Part shown: piece after piece, positions 51,358 through 62,600 of the stretch
Layout of the letters: each line of letters starts with the position of its first letter
Position numbering within the stretch: the first letter of the stretch is position 1
Assembly: GCF_006716425.1 (NCBI RefSeq)
Contig: NZ_VFOZ01000001.1
Coordinates: forward strand, 1,922,001-1,986,000
Source: Actinoallomurus bryophytorum
GTDB lineage: Bacteria > Actinomycetota > Actinomycetes > Streptosporangiales > Streptosporangiaceae
Direction of reading: 5' to 3'
Length of the DNA: 64,000 nt
Made by a program: the position numbers and the translations under genes
Notes under the pieces: model-generated
Seen by the model: only the letters and a program-made list of their open reading frames with translations
Told to the model about the DNA's origin: nothing
Database searches by the model: none

Positions 51358-52335
51358 GTGACCAGCGATACCCTGGAACAGGGCGCTACCCGCGCTCGAG
51401 GCGGACGGGGACGCAAGCTCAGCACCGGCCGCCTGGGGGATCGCCTGTTCGGCATCTCCGCCCGTGGCTCCGGCATCCTGCTGCTCCTCATCATCGCGGC
51501 GATCGCGGTGTTCCTCGTCGCGAAGGCCCTGCCCGCCCTGAAGGCGGACAAGGCCAACTTCCTCACCTCGCAGGTGTGGAACCCGGACGCGGCAGAGCCG
51601 AGGTTCGGCATCCTGCAGCTGGCGTTCGGCACCCTGCTGTCGTCGCTGATGGCGCTGCTCCTGGCCACCCCGGTGGCGATCGGGATCGCGCTGTTCATCG
51701 CCTTCTACTCACCGCGCAAGCTGGCGTCGGGCCTCGGCTACGTCGTGGACCTGCTCGCCGCGGTGCCGAGTGTGGTGTACGGCCTGTGGGGCCTGCAGTT
51801 CTTCGTCCCGAAGATGGCCAGCGTCGCGAACTTCCTGAACGGCAACTTCGGCTGGATCCCGCTGTTCGGGGGCGACAGCGTCGGCGGCCAGTCCATCCTC
51901 ACCGCCGCCGTTGTCCTGGCGATCATGATCTTGCCGATCATCTCCTCCATCTCGCGTGAGGTCTTCTTCCAGGTCCCCCAGGCCAACGTGGAGGCCGCGC
52001 TGGCCCTGGGCGCGACGCGGTGGGAGGTCATCCGGATGGCGGTCCTCCCGTTCGGCCGCTCCGGCATGGTCAGTGCCGCGATGCTCGGCCTGGGCCGCGC
52101 GCTCGGCGAGACGATCGCCGTCGCGATGGTGCTGTCGACCGCGGCCGGGATCTCCCTGCGCATCCTCAAGCCTGGCGGCAACACGTTCGCCGCCAACATC
52201 GCGAACACCTTCGGCATGGCCGGCAACACCGGCCGGGGCGCGCTCATCGCCTCCGGCCTGGTGCTGTTCGTGATCACCCTCATCGTCAACATGCTCGCCC
52301 GCGCGATCGTCGCCCGGCGCAAGGAGTTCGTGTGA
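51358..52335 (+). CDS. pstC: phosphate ABC transporter permease PstC
   Basis: A 325-residue permease with six helices and the EAA loop (VEAALALGATRWEVIRMAVLP). GTG 51358 has a GAGGGGG site. Its stop overlaps the pstA start by 4 bases. Confidence 0.95.
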   Translation: MTSDTLEQGATRARGGRGRKLSTGRLGDRLFGISARGSGILLLLIIAAIAVFLVAKALPALKADKANFLTSQVWNPDAAEPRFGILQLAFGTLLSSLMALLLATPVAIGIALFIAFYSPRKLASGLGYVVDLLAAVPSVVYGLWGLQFFVPKMASVANFLNGNFGWIPLFGGDSVGGQSILTAAVVLAIMILPIISSISREVFFQVPQANVEAALALGATRWEVIRMAVLPFGRSGMVSAAMLGLGRALGETIAVAMVLSTAAGISLRILKPGGNTFAANIANTFGMAGNTGRGALIASGLVLFVITLIVNMLARAIVARRKEFV

Positions 52336-53219
52336 GCACCCCTACCTCGCCTGCGCTGGCCGGCGTCTCCGCCGGGCGGAAGGCCAAGGACCGGATCATC
52401 CAGATCCTGGTCTACGTCGCCTTCCTGCTCGCCGTCATCCCGCTCGTCTCGGTGCTGTGGACGGTGATCTCGAAGGGCGCCAAGCGCTTCGACCTCACTT
52501 TCTTCACCCACTCCCTGAACGGCATCGGCGCCAACGACGCCGGCGGTGGCGCGTACCACGCGATCATCGGCACCATCGAGCAGGTCGCCCTGGCCAGCGT
52601 CATCGCGATCCCGATCGGCGTGCTGACCGCCGTCTACCTGGTGGAGTACGGCCGCGACAGCCGGCTGGCCAAGACCGTCAGCTTCTTCGTCGACGTCATG
52701 ACCGGCCTCCCCTCGATCGTCGCGGGCCTGTTCGTCCTGGCGTTCTGGCTGCTGCTGCTCGGCTTCAGCTTCTCCGGGTTCGCCGGCTCGATGGCACTGT
52801 CGATCCTGATGATGCCGACGGTCGTACGCGCCGCCGAAGAGATGCTGAAGCTGGTGCCGACCGACCTGCGCGAGGCGTCGTTCGCGCTGGGCGTGCCGCG
52901 GTGGCGGACGATCTGCTTCGTCGTGCTGCCGACCGCCTTCACCGGCATCGTCACCGGCATCATGCTGGCCATCGCCCGCGTCATGGGAGAGACGGCTCCG
53001 CTGCTGCTCACCGTGTTCGTCACCTCGGCGATCAACAACAACCCGTTCGAGGGGCCGCAGATGGCACTGCCGCTCTTCATCTTCGACCAGGCCGGCCGGC
53101 CGAACGACACCGCGATCAACCGGGCGTGGGCGGCAGCGCTCACGCTGATCGTCCTCATCATGCTGCTCAACCTGGTGGCGCGCGTCATCGCCCGCCTGCG
53201 CAAGCCCGTTTCCCGATAG
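52332..53219 (+). CDS. pstA: phosphate ABC transporter permease PstA
   Basis: A 295-residue permease. GTG 52332 is chosen because it makes the usual GTGA overlap with pstC; a longer reading is a shadow of pstC. Six helices and the EAA-type loop ([19 protein letters not shown]) are present. Confidence 0.95.
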   Translation: MSTPTSPALAGVSAGRKAKDRIIQILVYVAFLLAVIPLVSVLWTVISKGAKRFDLTFFTHSLNGIGANDAGGGAYHAIIGTIEQVALASVIAIPIGVLTAVYLVEYGRDSRLAKTVSFFVDVMTGLPSIVAGLFVLAFWLLLLGFSFSGFAGSMALSILMMPTVVRAAEEMLKLVPTDLREASFALGVPRWRTICFVVLPTAFTGIVTGIMLAIARVMGETAPLLLTVFVTSAINNNPFEGPQMALPLFIFDQAGRPNDTAINRAWAAALTLIVLIMLLNLVARVIARLRKPVSR

Positions 53220-53232
53220 GAGTAGTGCCCCC

Positions 53233-54009
53233 ATGGCCAAGCGGATCGAGATCTCCGGGCTTAACGCCTACTACGGCAAGTTCCGGGCCATCGAGGACAT
53301 CTCGATGACGATCGAGCCTCGCTCCGTGACCGCGTTCATCGGTCCGTCCGGGTGTGGCAAGTCGACCTTGCTGCGCACACTGAACCGCATGCACGAGGTG
53401 ATCCCCGCGGCGCGGGTCGAGGGCAAGGTGCTGCTCGACGACCTCAACCTGTACGGCTCGGAGGTGGACCCGGTCGCGGTACGCCGCGCGATCGGCATGG
53501 TGTTCCAGCGGCCGAACCCGTTCCCCACGATGTCGATCTTCGACAACGTGGCCGCGGGGCTGAAGCTGAACGGCGTACGCGGCCGAGGCCGGCTCGGTGA
53601 GATCGTGGAGCGGTCCCTGCGCGGCGCGAACCTGTGGAACGAGGTCAAGGACCGACTGAACCGGCCCGGCGCCGGGCTGTCCGGCGGTCAGCAGCAGCGG
53701 CTGTGCATCGCCCGCGCCATCGCGGTGGAGCCGCAGGTGCTGCTCATGGACGAGCCGTGCTCGGCCCTGGACCCGATCTCCACACTCGCCATCGAGGACC
53801 TGATCGCCTCACTGAAGGACCAGTACACGATCGTGATCGTCACCCACAACATGCAGCAGGCCGCCCGGGTGAGCGACACGACCGGCTTCTTCAACCTGTC
53901 CGCCCAGGGACAACCCGGCCGCCTGATCGAGATCGACGACACGAACAAGATCTTTACGAATCCGACCGAGAAGGCGACGGAGGACTACATCACCGGCCGT
54001 TTCGGTTGA
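53233..54009 (+). CDS. pstB: phosphate ABC transporter ATPase PstB
   Basis: A 258-residue ATPase with Walker [10 protein letters not shown], signature LSGGQQQR, Walker [13 protein letters not shown] and the switch histidine region [14 protein letters not shown] 53233 follows a GGAG site. It energises PstC/PstA. Confidence 0.96.
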   Translation: MAKRIEISGLNAYYGKFRAIEDISMTIEPRSVTAFIGPSGCGKSTLLRTLNRMHEVIPAARVEGKVLLDDLNLYGSEVDPVAVRRAIGMVFQRPNPFPTMSIFDNVAAGLKLNGVRGRGRLGEIVERSLRGANLWNEVKDRLNRPGAGLSGGQQQRLCIARAIAVEPQVLLMDEPCSALDPISTLAIEDLIASLKDQYTIVIVTHNMQQAARVSDTTGFFNLSAQGQPGRLIEIDDTNKIFTNPTEKATEDYITGRFG

Positions 54010-54025
54010 TCATCGTGGTGGCGAC

Positions 54026-54055
54026 GCCCGGACGGATCGAGGGTTCCGTCCGGGC
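54026..54055. terminator. bidirectional terminator between pstB and pit
   Basis: An 11-pair stem, GCCCGGACGGA (54026-54036) with TCCGTCCGGGC (54045-54055), lies between the convergent pstB and pit genes. Confidence 0.8.
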
Positions 54056-54068
54056 TCCGGCGTACGTG

Positions 54069-55067
54069 TCAGTGGAACAGGTTGATGATCCAGTAGGCGA
54101 CGGCGGCGACGATGCCGGCCGCCGGGATGGTGAGAATCCAGGCGGTCACGATGTTGCCGGCCACTCCCCAGCGGACCGCCGAGCGGCGCTTGGTGGAACC
54201 CACGCCCATGATGGCCGCGGTGATCGTGTGCGTGGTGGACACCGGTGCCTGCCAGATGAACGCCGTGGCGTACAGGATGCTCGCCGCCGTGGCCTCGGCG
54301 GCGAAACCCTTCGGCGGGTCGAGCTCGATCACCTTCCGGCCGAGTGTCCGCATGATCCGCCAGCCGCCGGCATAGGTGCCGAGCGACAGGACCGCGGCAC
54401 AGCTCAGGATGACCCACACCGGAACGTGGGAGTCCGACGCGCCCTGGTAACCGGTGGTGACCAGCGCGAGCACGATGATGCCCATGGTCTTCTGCGCGTC
54501 CTGCAGCCCGTGCCCGAGTGCCATCGCGGCCGCCGACAGCGACTGGGCGATGCGGAAACGGCGGCTGACACGCCCCGGGTACGCGTGCCGGAAGATCCAC
54601 AGGATCGCGACCATCACGAAGTAGCCGAGGATCAGCCCGACCACCGGCGACAGCACCATCCAGAGCACGACCTTCTCCAGCACCTGGGCCCAGAGCACGC
54701 TGCCCGAGGCGGCCAGCGCCGCCCCGATCAGGCCGCCGACCAGCCCATGCGTGGACGAGGAGGGCAGCCCGTAGTACCAGGTGATGAGGTTCCACGCGAT
54801 GGCACCGATCAACGCCGCGGCGACGATCGTGAGTCCGTGCATGTCTTTCGGAGGGTCGATGATGCCGCTGCCGACCGTCTTGGCGACGCCCGTACCCAGG
54901 AAGGCTCCGACGAGGTTCATGACCGCGGCCAGGGCCAGCGCCGCTCTGGGCGTCAGCGCCCGCGTCGAGACGGAGGTGGCGATGGCGTTCGCCGCGTCGT
55001 GGAAGCCGTTGGTGTAGTTGAAGACCAGCGCGATGCCGACGACGACGATGAGGGCCGTTAGCTCCAC
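54069..55067 (-). CDS. low-affinity inorganic phosphate transporter, Pit family
   Basis: A 332-residue transporter. The duplicated Pit signatures are visible as FHDAANAIATSVSTRAL near the N-terminus and AMALGHGLQDAQKTMGI in the second half. About ten helices. GTG 55067. It is the downstream member of a two-gene unit with the DUF47 gene and is back to back with the high-affinity pst system. Confidence 0.93.
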   Translation of the reverse strand: MELTALIVVVGIALVFNYTNGFHDAANAIATSVSTRALTPRAALALAAVMNLVGAFLGTGVAKTVGSGIIDPPKDMHGLTIVAAALIGAIAWNLITWYYGLPSSSTHGLVGGLIGAALAASGSVLWAQVLEKVVLWMVLSPVVGLILGYFVMVAILWIFRHAYPGRVSRRFRIAQSLSAAAMALGHGLQDAQKTMGIIVLALVTTGYQGASDSHVPVWVILSCAAVLSLGTYAGGWRIMRTLGRKVIELDPPKGFAAEATAASILYATAFIWQAPVSTTHTITAAIMGVGSTKRRSAVRWGVAGNIVTAWILTIPAAGIVAAVAYWIINLFH

Positions 55068-55119
55068 GCCTGCGCGTCCTTCCTTCGGTGCCGGGCGGCC
55101 CGCCCCGGTCGCGTCGCGG

Positions 55120-55737
55120 TCACGATTCCTTGACCGCGATGGACTCGACGGTGTTGGCCACCTTCTCGAAGGCGTCGGCCGCCGCCTCGAGCTGGTCGAC
55201 GACCTCCTTGAGCTTGAGCACCGTCAACGCGTCGTACTCGCCGCCGAACAGCTCGGCCAGCAGACGACGGTAGACCTGGTCGCCCTGGTTCTCCAGGCGG
55301 TTGATCTCGATCCAGTACTCGCTGAGGTCCTTCATTCCGCGCAGCCGCGGCATCGCCTCGGCGGTCAGCTCGGCGGCGCGTTCGAGCACCTCGACCTGGC
55401 CGACGACGTCTCGGGGCAACTCCCCGATCTTGTAGAGGACGACGAGGTCGGCGGCCGCCTCCATGAAGTCCATGACGTCATCGAGTGAGGAGGCCAGCCG
55501 GTAGATGTCCTCTCGGTCGAAGGGCGTGATGAAGCTTTCGTTGAGCCTGCGCATGATCGCGTGAGTGAACTCGTCGCCGGCGTGCTCGCAGGCGCGCATC
55601 TTCTCGGCGATCCCCTCACGGTTACCGCCGTCGCTGATGAGCTCCACGAGCAACCGGGCGCCAGTGACCAGATTGTTCGCGGAGTCCGCGAACATGTCGT
55701 AGTAGCTATCCTCACGCGGGGTGAGTCGGAATCGCAC
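55120..55737 (-). CDS. DUF47 (PhoU-like) Pit accessory protein
   Basis: A 205-residue all-helical PhoU-like protein (MRFRLTPREDSYYDMFADSA at the start; EHAGDEFTHAIMRRL). DUF47 proteins are co-encoded with Pit and modulate it. GTG 55737 with AGGAGAAGG. First gene of the unit. Confidence 0.92.
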   Translation of the reverse strand: MRFRLTPREDSYYDMFADSANNLVTGARLLVELISDGGNREGIAEKMRACEHAGDEFTHAIMRRLNESFITPFDREDIYRLASSLDDVMDFMEAAADLVVLYKIGELPRDVVGQVEVLERAAELTAEAMPRLRGMKDLSEYWIEINRLENQGDQVYRRLLAELFGGEYDALTVLKLKEVVDQLEAAADAFEKVANTVESIAVKES

Positions 55738-55930
55738 GTCCTTCTCCTGAAGTGCGGGAACAGTCCGCAGAGGATGCTACGGCTAACCAGCAGGAAAGCG
55801 AACCTTCGCCCCCAAGTTACCGGTTACGTACCCTCCCGTTGAGACGCGTTCGTCGACGTCCTTGGTGGTCACACAGTGTGCCCGGCCCGCTTTACCCGGA
55901 ACAGATCTACCCAAACGATCTGTTGAAAGT

Positions 55931-55949
55931 TACCCCCTGGGGGTATATT
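55931..55949 (+). promoter_or_regulatory. CsoR-type operator overlapping the csoR promoter
   Basis: TACCCCC-T-GGGGGTA at 55931-55945 is a perfect palindrome of the G-tract form used by CsoR/RcnR-family proteins. TATATT at 55944-55949 would be the -10 element, so binding blocks transcription. The start is about 10 bases on, nearly at the ATG. Confidence 0.75.
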
Positions 55950-55958
55950 GTGCGCCTC

Positions 55959-56240
55959 ATGCACGGGTACGCGAAGGACAAGGACGCCTACCTGACCCGG
56001 TTGCGACGCATCGAGGGTCAGGTACGCGGGCTGCAGCGCATGGTCGCCGAAGATGAGTACTGCATCGATGTTCTCACCCAGGTCTCGGCCGTGACCCGTG
56101 CGCTCCAGTCGGTCGCGCTCGGGCTACTCGAGGACCACCTCGGGCACTGCGTCGCGCAGGCCATCGACGAGGGCGGGCCCGAGGCCGAGGAAAAGGTCAA
56201 GGAGGCCTCCGCCGCCATCGCGCGGCTCGTACGTTCGTGA
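55959..56240 (+). CDS. csoR: metal-sensing transcriptional repressor, CsoR family
   Basis: A 93-residue all-helical protein (RLRRIEGQVRGLQRMVAEDE). The Cu(I)-type ligand set Cys35, His60, Cys64 is present. ATG 55959 gives the family start; a longer reading to 55752 passes through the operator. The metal (copper most likely) is inferred from the C-H-C ligands. No copper pump gene is adjacent in this window, so the target is elsewhere, or it regulates itself. Confidence 0.88.
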   Translation: MHGYAKDKDAYLTRLRRIEGQVRGLQRMVAEDEYCIDVLTQVSAVTRALQSVALGLLEDHLGHCVAQAIDEGGPEAEEKVKEASAAIARLVRS

Positions 56241-56286
56241 AAATGATCACACTTTGACGGATCTGCTCCGAGTTCACCGGCATTCC

Positions 56287-56336
56287 GTCGCCGTGGCCGT
56301 CTCCGCACGCTCACGGAGACGCCGGCCACGACGGCG
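56287..56336. terminator. long bidirectional hairpin after csoR
   Basis: A seven-pair inner stem (GTCTCCG 56299-56305 with CGGAGAC 56314-56320) extends past a small bulge to CGCCGTGGCC with GGCCACGACGGCG. It lies between convergent genes. Confidence 0.7.
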
Positions 56337-56337
56337 A

Positions 56338-56499
56338 TCACGATCTGGCTGCGTGACCGATACCGAGCACCATGTCGATCTCGTCGACCGTCAGCGGCCG
56401 TTCGGCCGAAGCGACGGCGCTGAGCATCTCTGAGTAGAGCTCGATCTCATCAAGCGCAACACGATCGTGGACGCGCAGATCCACATTTGCTTGACGCAC
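56338..56499 (-). CDS. small conserved helical protein
   Basis: A 53-residue protein from GTG 56499, seven bases after GGAGGT. The translation (QANVDLRVHDRVALDEIELY; RPLTVDEIDMVLGI) has the look of a small conserved actinomycete protein that I have no name for. Two helices are predicted. Confidence 0.6.
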   Translation of the reverse strand: MRQANVDLRVHDRVALDEIELYSEMLSAVASAERPLTVDEIDMVLGIGHAARS

Positions 56500-56622
56500 C
56501 GCGTCCACCTCCGCTCGTCCCCACCTGCTGACGAGGCTACGCGCCGCCGACGGTTCCGCACATGACCCAAGAGGGCCATTCGGCAGCCACCCCACCGGGG
56601 TGGTTCTGGTCTGTTTGGGGGT

Positions 56623-59600
56623 CTACCCGGGGGTCTGGTCGGGTGACCGCCGTGACCGGTTCGGATGAAGCTCCTGGAGCAGGCGGCCGCCCTCGGAAGC
56701 GGGCAGATCATGTACGCTCAGCCGCGCGACCGCGGCCGCGCTGACCTGCGAACCTCCGAGCCGCGAGGCCTGGCGCGCGACGATCTGGTCGAACAGGCGG
56801 CGTACGGTGTCGGCGAACGCGAACGCGGGGTAGTTACGCATGCCGCCGAACCGGTCCAGCAGCTCGACGCGGAGCTCTTCGTCGAGCATGTACAGGTCGC
56901 GCTCGGCCAGCCGGGAGAACAGCTGCACGAGCTGCCGGTCGGTCGGCTCACGGAACTCGATGATCGCCCCGAACTCCGCGCGGAAGCCGGGGTTGGCGAG
57001 CAGGAACCCCTCCATCTCGTCCGGCAGGCCGGTACAGATGACCATGAACTTGTCGCGTCGCCCGGCCATGAGGCGCGACAGCTCGTCGACCGCCGCCGGC
57101 ATCCGGTCGAGGAGGTAGGCGTCCTCGATGAGGAGGACACCGCCGACGGCCCGGTCGACACGCGCCGCGACCTTCGCGGCGGTCTCCCCGTCGGCGAAGT
57201 CGCGTGCCCCGCACACCAGAAGATGCCCGGTGTCGAGGAGGTTCAGGGCCGCGTAGATGCCGCCGATCAGCCCGGCGACGGTGGCCTTGCCCGTACCCGG
57301 CCGGCCGAGGAAGATCAGGTTCCGGCTGGGATTGCCGGACGGCAGCCCGCGCGTGGCCCGGTCGGCGGCCAGCCGAGCCTCGGCGACCAGACCGCCGACG
57401 GTGCGTTTGACCTCCTCGAGCCCGATCATCTCCTCGAGGCCGCGCAGGAAGCCGTCCACGTCCCGCGGGGGCCGCAGGGACGGCTCGATCTTCTCCGCGA
57501 CCCCGGCGAAGTCCACCGGTGCCAGCACCATCCGGTCCCGTGGTGCCCCGGCCCGGTCGAGGTGCCGGCCGACCGCCAGGTCGAGGTACGCCTCGACGAG
57601 CCGGGCGCCGGCGAGGTCACCATGACCACCGAGCCGCGCCAGATCCGTTCGTACGACATCGAGCCCCGCCGCGTTGATCGTCACCCGCCGCTCGTCCGCG
57701 AGTACGTGCAACAGCGCCAGCCGCGCCTGGACACCCGACAGATCCGGCAGGCGAAAGATCTCGAACGCCCTGGTCAGCTCGGGGAAGTCCGACGCCATGC
57801 GAGCGTACGAGTCCGGCTCGCAGGTCGCGATCAGCACCGTCCTGTTCGTCCGGGCCCCGGTCACGGCGGAGGCCACTCTCGCGGGGTCGGCGGCGTCCAG
57901 GACGGCCCGGTCGAGGCGCTCGAACAGCAGCGGCGGGCCCTTGCCACGCATGATCGCCTCCACGGTCGTCGCGTGGTCGCCGCGCAGCTCGCCACCGTCG
58001 GCCGTACGGACGGAGCCGTCGCCCACCCCGGCGTCGGCGAGCGTACGGGCGATGAGGCGGGTGAGCCGCCGCTGCCCGCTGTGGGGGCCGCCGACGAGAA
58101 GCAGGGCGGGAGCCGTACTGTCCGGCGTCGCGACCCTCCTGCGCAGGTCGCCGAACAGCTCACTGGCGTCGTCGGCGTCAGAGAGGAACCGGATACCGAA
58201 GTGCTCGGCGACCTTGGGCATGGGCGCGGGCACCGGCGGCGCGATCTGGTCCACCGGGCGTTCGGGCATCGGCGCGGCGCCGAGCAGCCCGCCGAACATC
58301 GTCCCGGACATGATGCGGGTGCCGGGGTGGTCGGCCGGCGGGTGCGGGTCGGGGTGGGCGGGTGGCGGGGGTGGCGGGGGCGGGGGCGGCGCGGTGTCCT
58401 GGCCGTCGCCCGGGCGTCGGGTCCGTGGAGGGCCGGAGGTCACAGGCGAGGGCGGCACGATCGGAATCGACCCACTGTCGGCACGCGTCCCGCCGATCCA
58501 GTCGACGTAGGTGGGGGTGTATCCGGGGTCGCCCGGAGAGTCGAGCGGATCCAGCATGGTGGCGTCGTTCACACCCTCGCCGGCCGGATCCATCCCCCCG
58601 GCATCCCCGCTCACGCCCTCAAAGAAGTCCTCGGCCGTGCTGTCGTCATGCGCGCCGTCATGGGTGCTGTCGTCGTGCGCGCCGTCGTCGTGCGCGCCGT
58701 CGCTGGGGACGCCGTCGCCGGGAGTGCCGTCATGGTGGGTGCCGTCGTCGCGGGTGCCGTTGTCGTGGGCGCCATCGCCGGGGGCGCCGTCGCCGGGAGT
58801 GCCGTCATGGTGGGTGCCGTCGTCGCGGGTGCCGTTGTCGTGGGCGCCATCGTCGGAAGCGTCGCCGGCTGATGCTGTTCCGTTGTCTGGAGCTGTGGCG
58901 TCGTCGTCCTCGCCGCTCTCACCACCACTGACACCCTCACCCGAGGCCACAGCCTCGCCGCCGAGTGGGTCACCCTCGTTGACGGCCCGGGTCCCGCCGG
59001 AGAAGGCGCCGCTGTCGACGACCGTGTGGTCGTCGCCAAAGGCACTCCCGTCAACGGTGGTGCGCTCCGCATCGCCGACGAAGGAAACGTTTGGAGAACC
59101 GCCGGCCGCCGCGGAGGCCGAGGAATCGTCAGCGGCGCTCCGGACCGGCGTCACGGACGGCGAAGGCGTCACGGACGGCGAAGGCGTCACGGACGGCGAA
59201 GGCGTCGCCGGAGGCTCCGCACTCCCGGCAGAGGGCGCCGCGGAAACCTCACTCTCGCTCGCCCCGGACGAGCCCCGCGCCACACTCTCGGAAAGGCCCT
59301 CCCCCACGGACTCGGACGAGTGCTGGGTCAGTCCCTCGGACGAACCCTGTGTCACGCCTTCGGACGAGCCCCGCTCCACACCCTCGGATGAGCCCTGTCC
59401 CACAGTCGCGGACGAGTCCTGTGCCACACCCTCGGACGAACCCTGTGTCACGCCATCGGACAAGCCCCGCCCCACGGTCCCGGACGAGTCCTGTGCCACA
59501 CCCTCGGACAAGCCCCGCCCCACAGTCGCGGACGAACGCTGTCCCACGCCGCCGGACGGTGCCTGCGGCACCGGCGCCGCGGGTCCGCTCCCATCACGCC

Positions 59601-62600
59601 CTTCGATCTCCGACCAGGCGGCCGCCTCGGGCGGCCCGGACACCTCGCGCTCCTCCGCCCTGAATGCAGCCGGCGTCGCGGCTACGCCCGATCCACCCAC
59701 GTCAGGTCCACCGGCCTCCGACCCAGCCGCCGCCTCCGGCAGCGAATCGGGTCTGTCCGACCCGGCACCTCCGCCCCCAGACCCGGGCGACGCGGACACA
59801 GCACCTTGTCCCGACCCCGACCGCGCCCGCTCCGCAGGGACGGGCGCCCCACCCACATCACGTCCTCCGGACACCGGCCCTGCCGCCGCCTCCGGCAGCG
59901 GCCCGGGCCCGTCCAACTCGGCACCTCCGCCCCCAGGCGACGCGGAGAAAGCACCTTGTCCCGACCTGGATAGCGTCGGCCCCGCGGACGCGGCCGACCC
60001 GCCCACATCACGTCCTCCGGACACCGACCCAGCCGCCGCCTCGGAAAGCGGCGGAGCTTCACCTCGATCGACGAGGTGAGGGGGTCCGGGCAGCGCGCGT
60101 ACTCCCGGCCCGTCCGACTCGGCATCTCCGCTCCCGGACCCGGGCACCACCCCCGGCGGCGCGGGCACCACACCCTGTCCCAGTCCGGATGGCGTCTGCC
60201 CCGCGGAGGCGGACGACCCGCCCACGTCAGGTCCTTGGGGTAGCGCCTGAGCCGCCATACCCTGTCGCGAACCGGGTCCCTCCGAATCGAGGTCTTCGCC
60301 TCCGGATCCGCCTGCCGTCGTGGGCGGAGTGAACGTCCCGTCCGCGTCAGGCCCATCGGGCCCGGGGCCAGACGTCATTCCGGACGGCGAATCCGATATC
60401 TCCACGCCCGGGTCGTCATGCCCCGGCGCCGCCTCGGGCGACTTGGGTGCTGAGCCCTCTGCCGGCGCCTGTGGCGTGGCGGCGGGTGATCCGTCCGCGT
60501 CGGGTTCCTCGGATCCTGGCCAGGCCATCGTGGCAGGTGGCGAGATCGGCTTGTCCGGCTCGGCGCCTTCGCCGGACCCGGCCGCTGCGGACATCGCGCG
60601 GGCTTCGCTGGGTGGGGGCGGCGCGTCGTCCGTCTCGCTCGTGTTCGGGCCGGGGTGCGCCTCGGTTCCGTGTGACGCGGCCGCGTGCTCACCGGTCCCG
60701 GGCCATGCCTGCGTGGCCGGGGGCGGAGTGGGCCTGCCCGCGTCGCGGCCCTCGGCTGCGGGCCGGGCCTCGGACGCGGCCGGCGGAGCGACCCCCTCAC
60801 GGTTCTCCGGTCCGGTCCGCGATCCGCTCGCCGGTGAGAAGGTCACCACCTCACGCTCGCCCGTGCCGGGCCACATCGCCGTCGCCGGGGGGCGGGCGGG
60901 CGCAGATGCCACACCCTGACCCGTATCGGGCCGGTCCTCGGCTTCCGGTGAGGCAACCGACGGAGACCTCGCGCGCTCACCTGTGGCGGGCCGGGCATCG
61001 GCCTCCGACGAAGAGGCCGCCGTCGGGGCCGCATGCTCGTCCGCGCCGGGCCGGCTCTCGGCCGCGGGTGAACCCCCGGACGTGAAGCCGGCGCCCTCGC
61101 CGGTACCCGGCCACGCCTCCGTCGCAGGCGCACGAACAGGCGCGGGGACCTCGCTCTCGCCCGTACCGGGCCATGCCTGCGTCGCAGGCGGGCGAGCAGG
61201 CGCAGGATGCGCGCCCTCACCCGTACCGGGCCACACCTCCGTCGCAGGCGCACGAACAGGGGGAGCCTCGCTTTCACCCGTACCGGGCCACGCCTCCGTC
61301 GCAGGCGCACGAACAGGCGCGGGACCCGCGCCCTCACCAGGCCACGCCTCCGTCGCGGGCGGGCGGGCAAGTGCGGGAGCCTCGCCCTCACCCGTACCCG
61401 ACCACGCCTCCATCGCAGGCGGACGAGCAGGCGCAGGAACCGCGCCTTCACCCGTACCAGGCCAGGCCTCCGTCGCAGGCGCACGAGCAGGCGCGGGACC
61501 CGCGCCCTCACCAGACCACGCCTCCGTCGCGGGCGGACGAACGGGCGCAGAAGCGGCGCCCTCACCCGTACCAGGCCAGGCCTGCCCTGGGGGCTGTGCC
61601 GATCCGCCCACGTCGACGCCCTCGGCGCCGGACCAGGCCGCGGTCGACGGCGGTACCACGCCCGCCCCCGTGCTCCCCCCGCCGCCTTCGCGGCGCGTCT
61701 CGTCTCCCGTGCCGCCGGGCGCGCCCGGCCAGGCTTCCGTTCCGGGCGGAGGTGCCGGTGTGGCCGGGCCGGGTTCGCTCGCGGACGGCCACGGCCGTGC
61801 GCCCTCCCATGCCTCGGTCGACGGTGGTGGGAGTGGTGGGTTCGCGCTCGGGGGCGCCCAGGCCGGGGCCTGGCCGGGTGGGCCGGTGGGGGGTTCCTGT
61901 GCCAGGGCGACGCCCGGCGTGGCCGGGGTGCCGGGGTTGGCGGGGTACTGCTGCGCCAAGGGTGCGATGCCCGGCGCCTGCGACATCGGCTCGGTGGACG
62001 CCACGGACGTCGCGCGTCTTGGGCCGATGATCTCCGCCAGGATCGCGACCGGTGACGGGAAGCCGCGTGGTCTCGCCGGGATGCCGCCGCCCAGCCGGCA
62101 CCACGCCAGGTCGGCCGTGTACATGGTGGCGAGGAGTGCGTTGCGTACGGCCGGTTCGACCACGTCCATGCGTTCGCGCAGGGAGCGGGGCATCCGGTCG
62201 CCCTCGGGCCAGTACGGGCGCAGCGGATGGTCGCGCTGGATGAGCATCGCCCGCATGGCCTCGCCGACCTGGGGGTCCAGCCAGCCGATGACCTGGGTGG
62301 AGACGTCCTGGCGTACGACGGCGAGGTCGGCGGCGAGCAGTGCGGCCGCGAGCAGCCTCGGCTCGACGTAGCCGCGTCCGGACGGGTCGCCGGCGACCGG
62401 GGTGAGCGCGACGGCCAGGTCGTAGTAGGTGTTGCGGAAGTGTTCGCCGGCCGATGCCTCGATGCGCAACGCGGGGGCCAGGGCCGGTGGGCAGCGGGTG
62501 AGCCACTGCTGCATGACCGCCCGGTCGCCGTAGGACAGCGCGCCGTAGTCGACCGTGGGGTTCTGGAGGGTCACGCCGAGCATGGCGAGCAGCGCGTCGG

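Noticed and set aside
56665-60919. Several long plus-strand open frames (up to 735 codons) opposite the EccA-like gene
   Set aside because: They mirror the minus-strand AAA+ domains and repeats. The minus strand carries clear Walker motifs.
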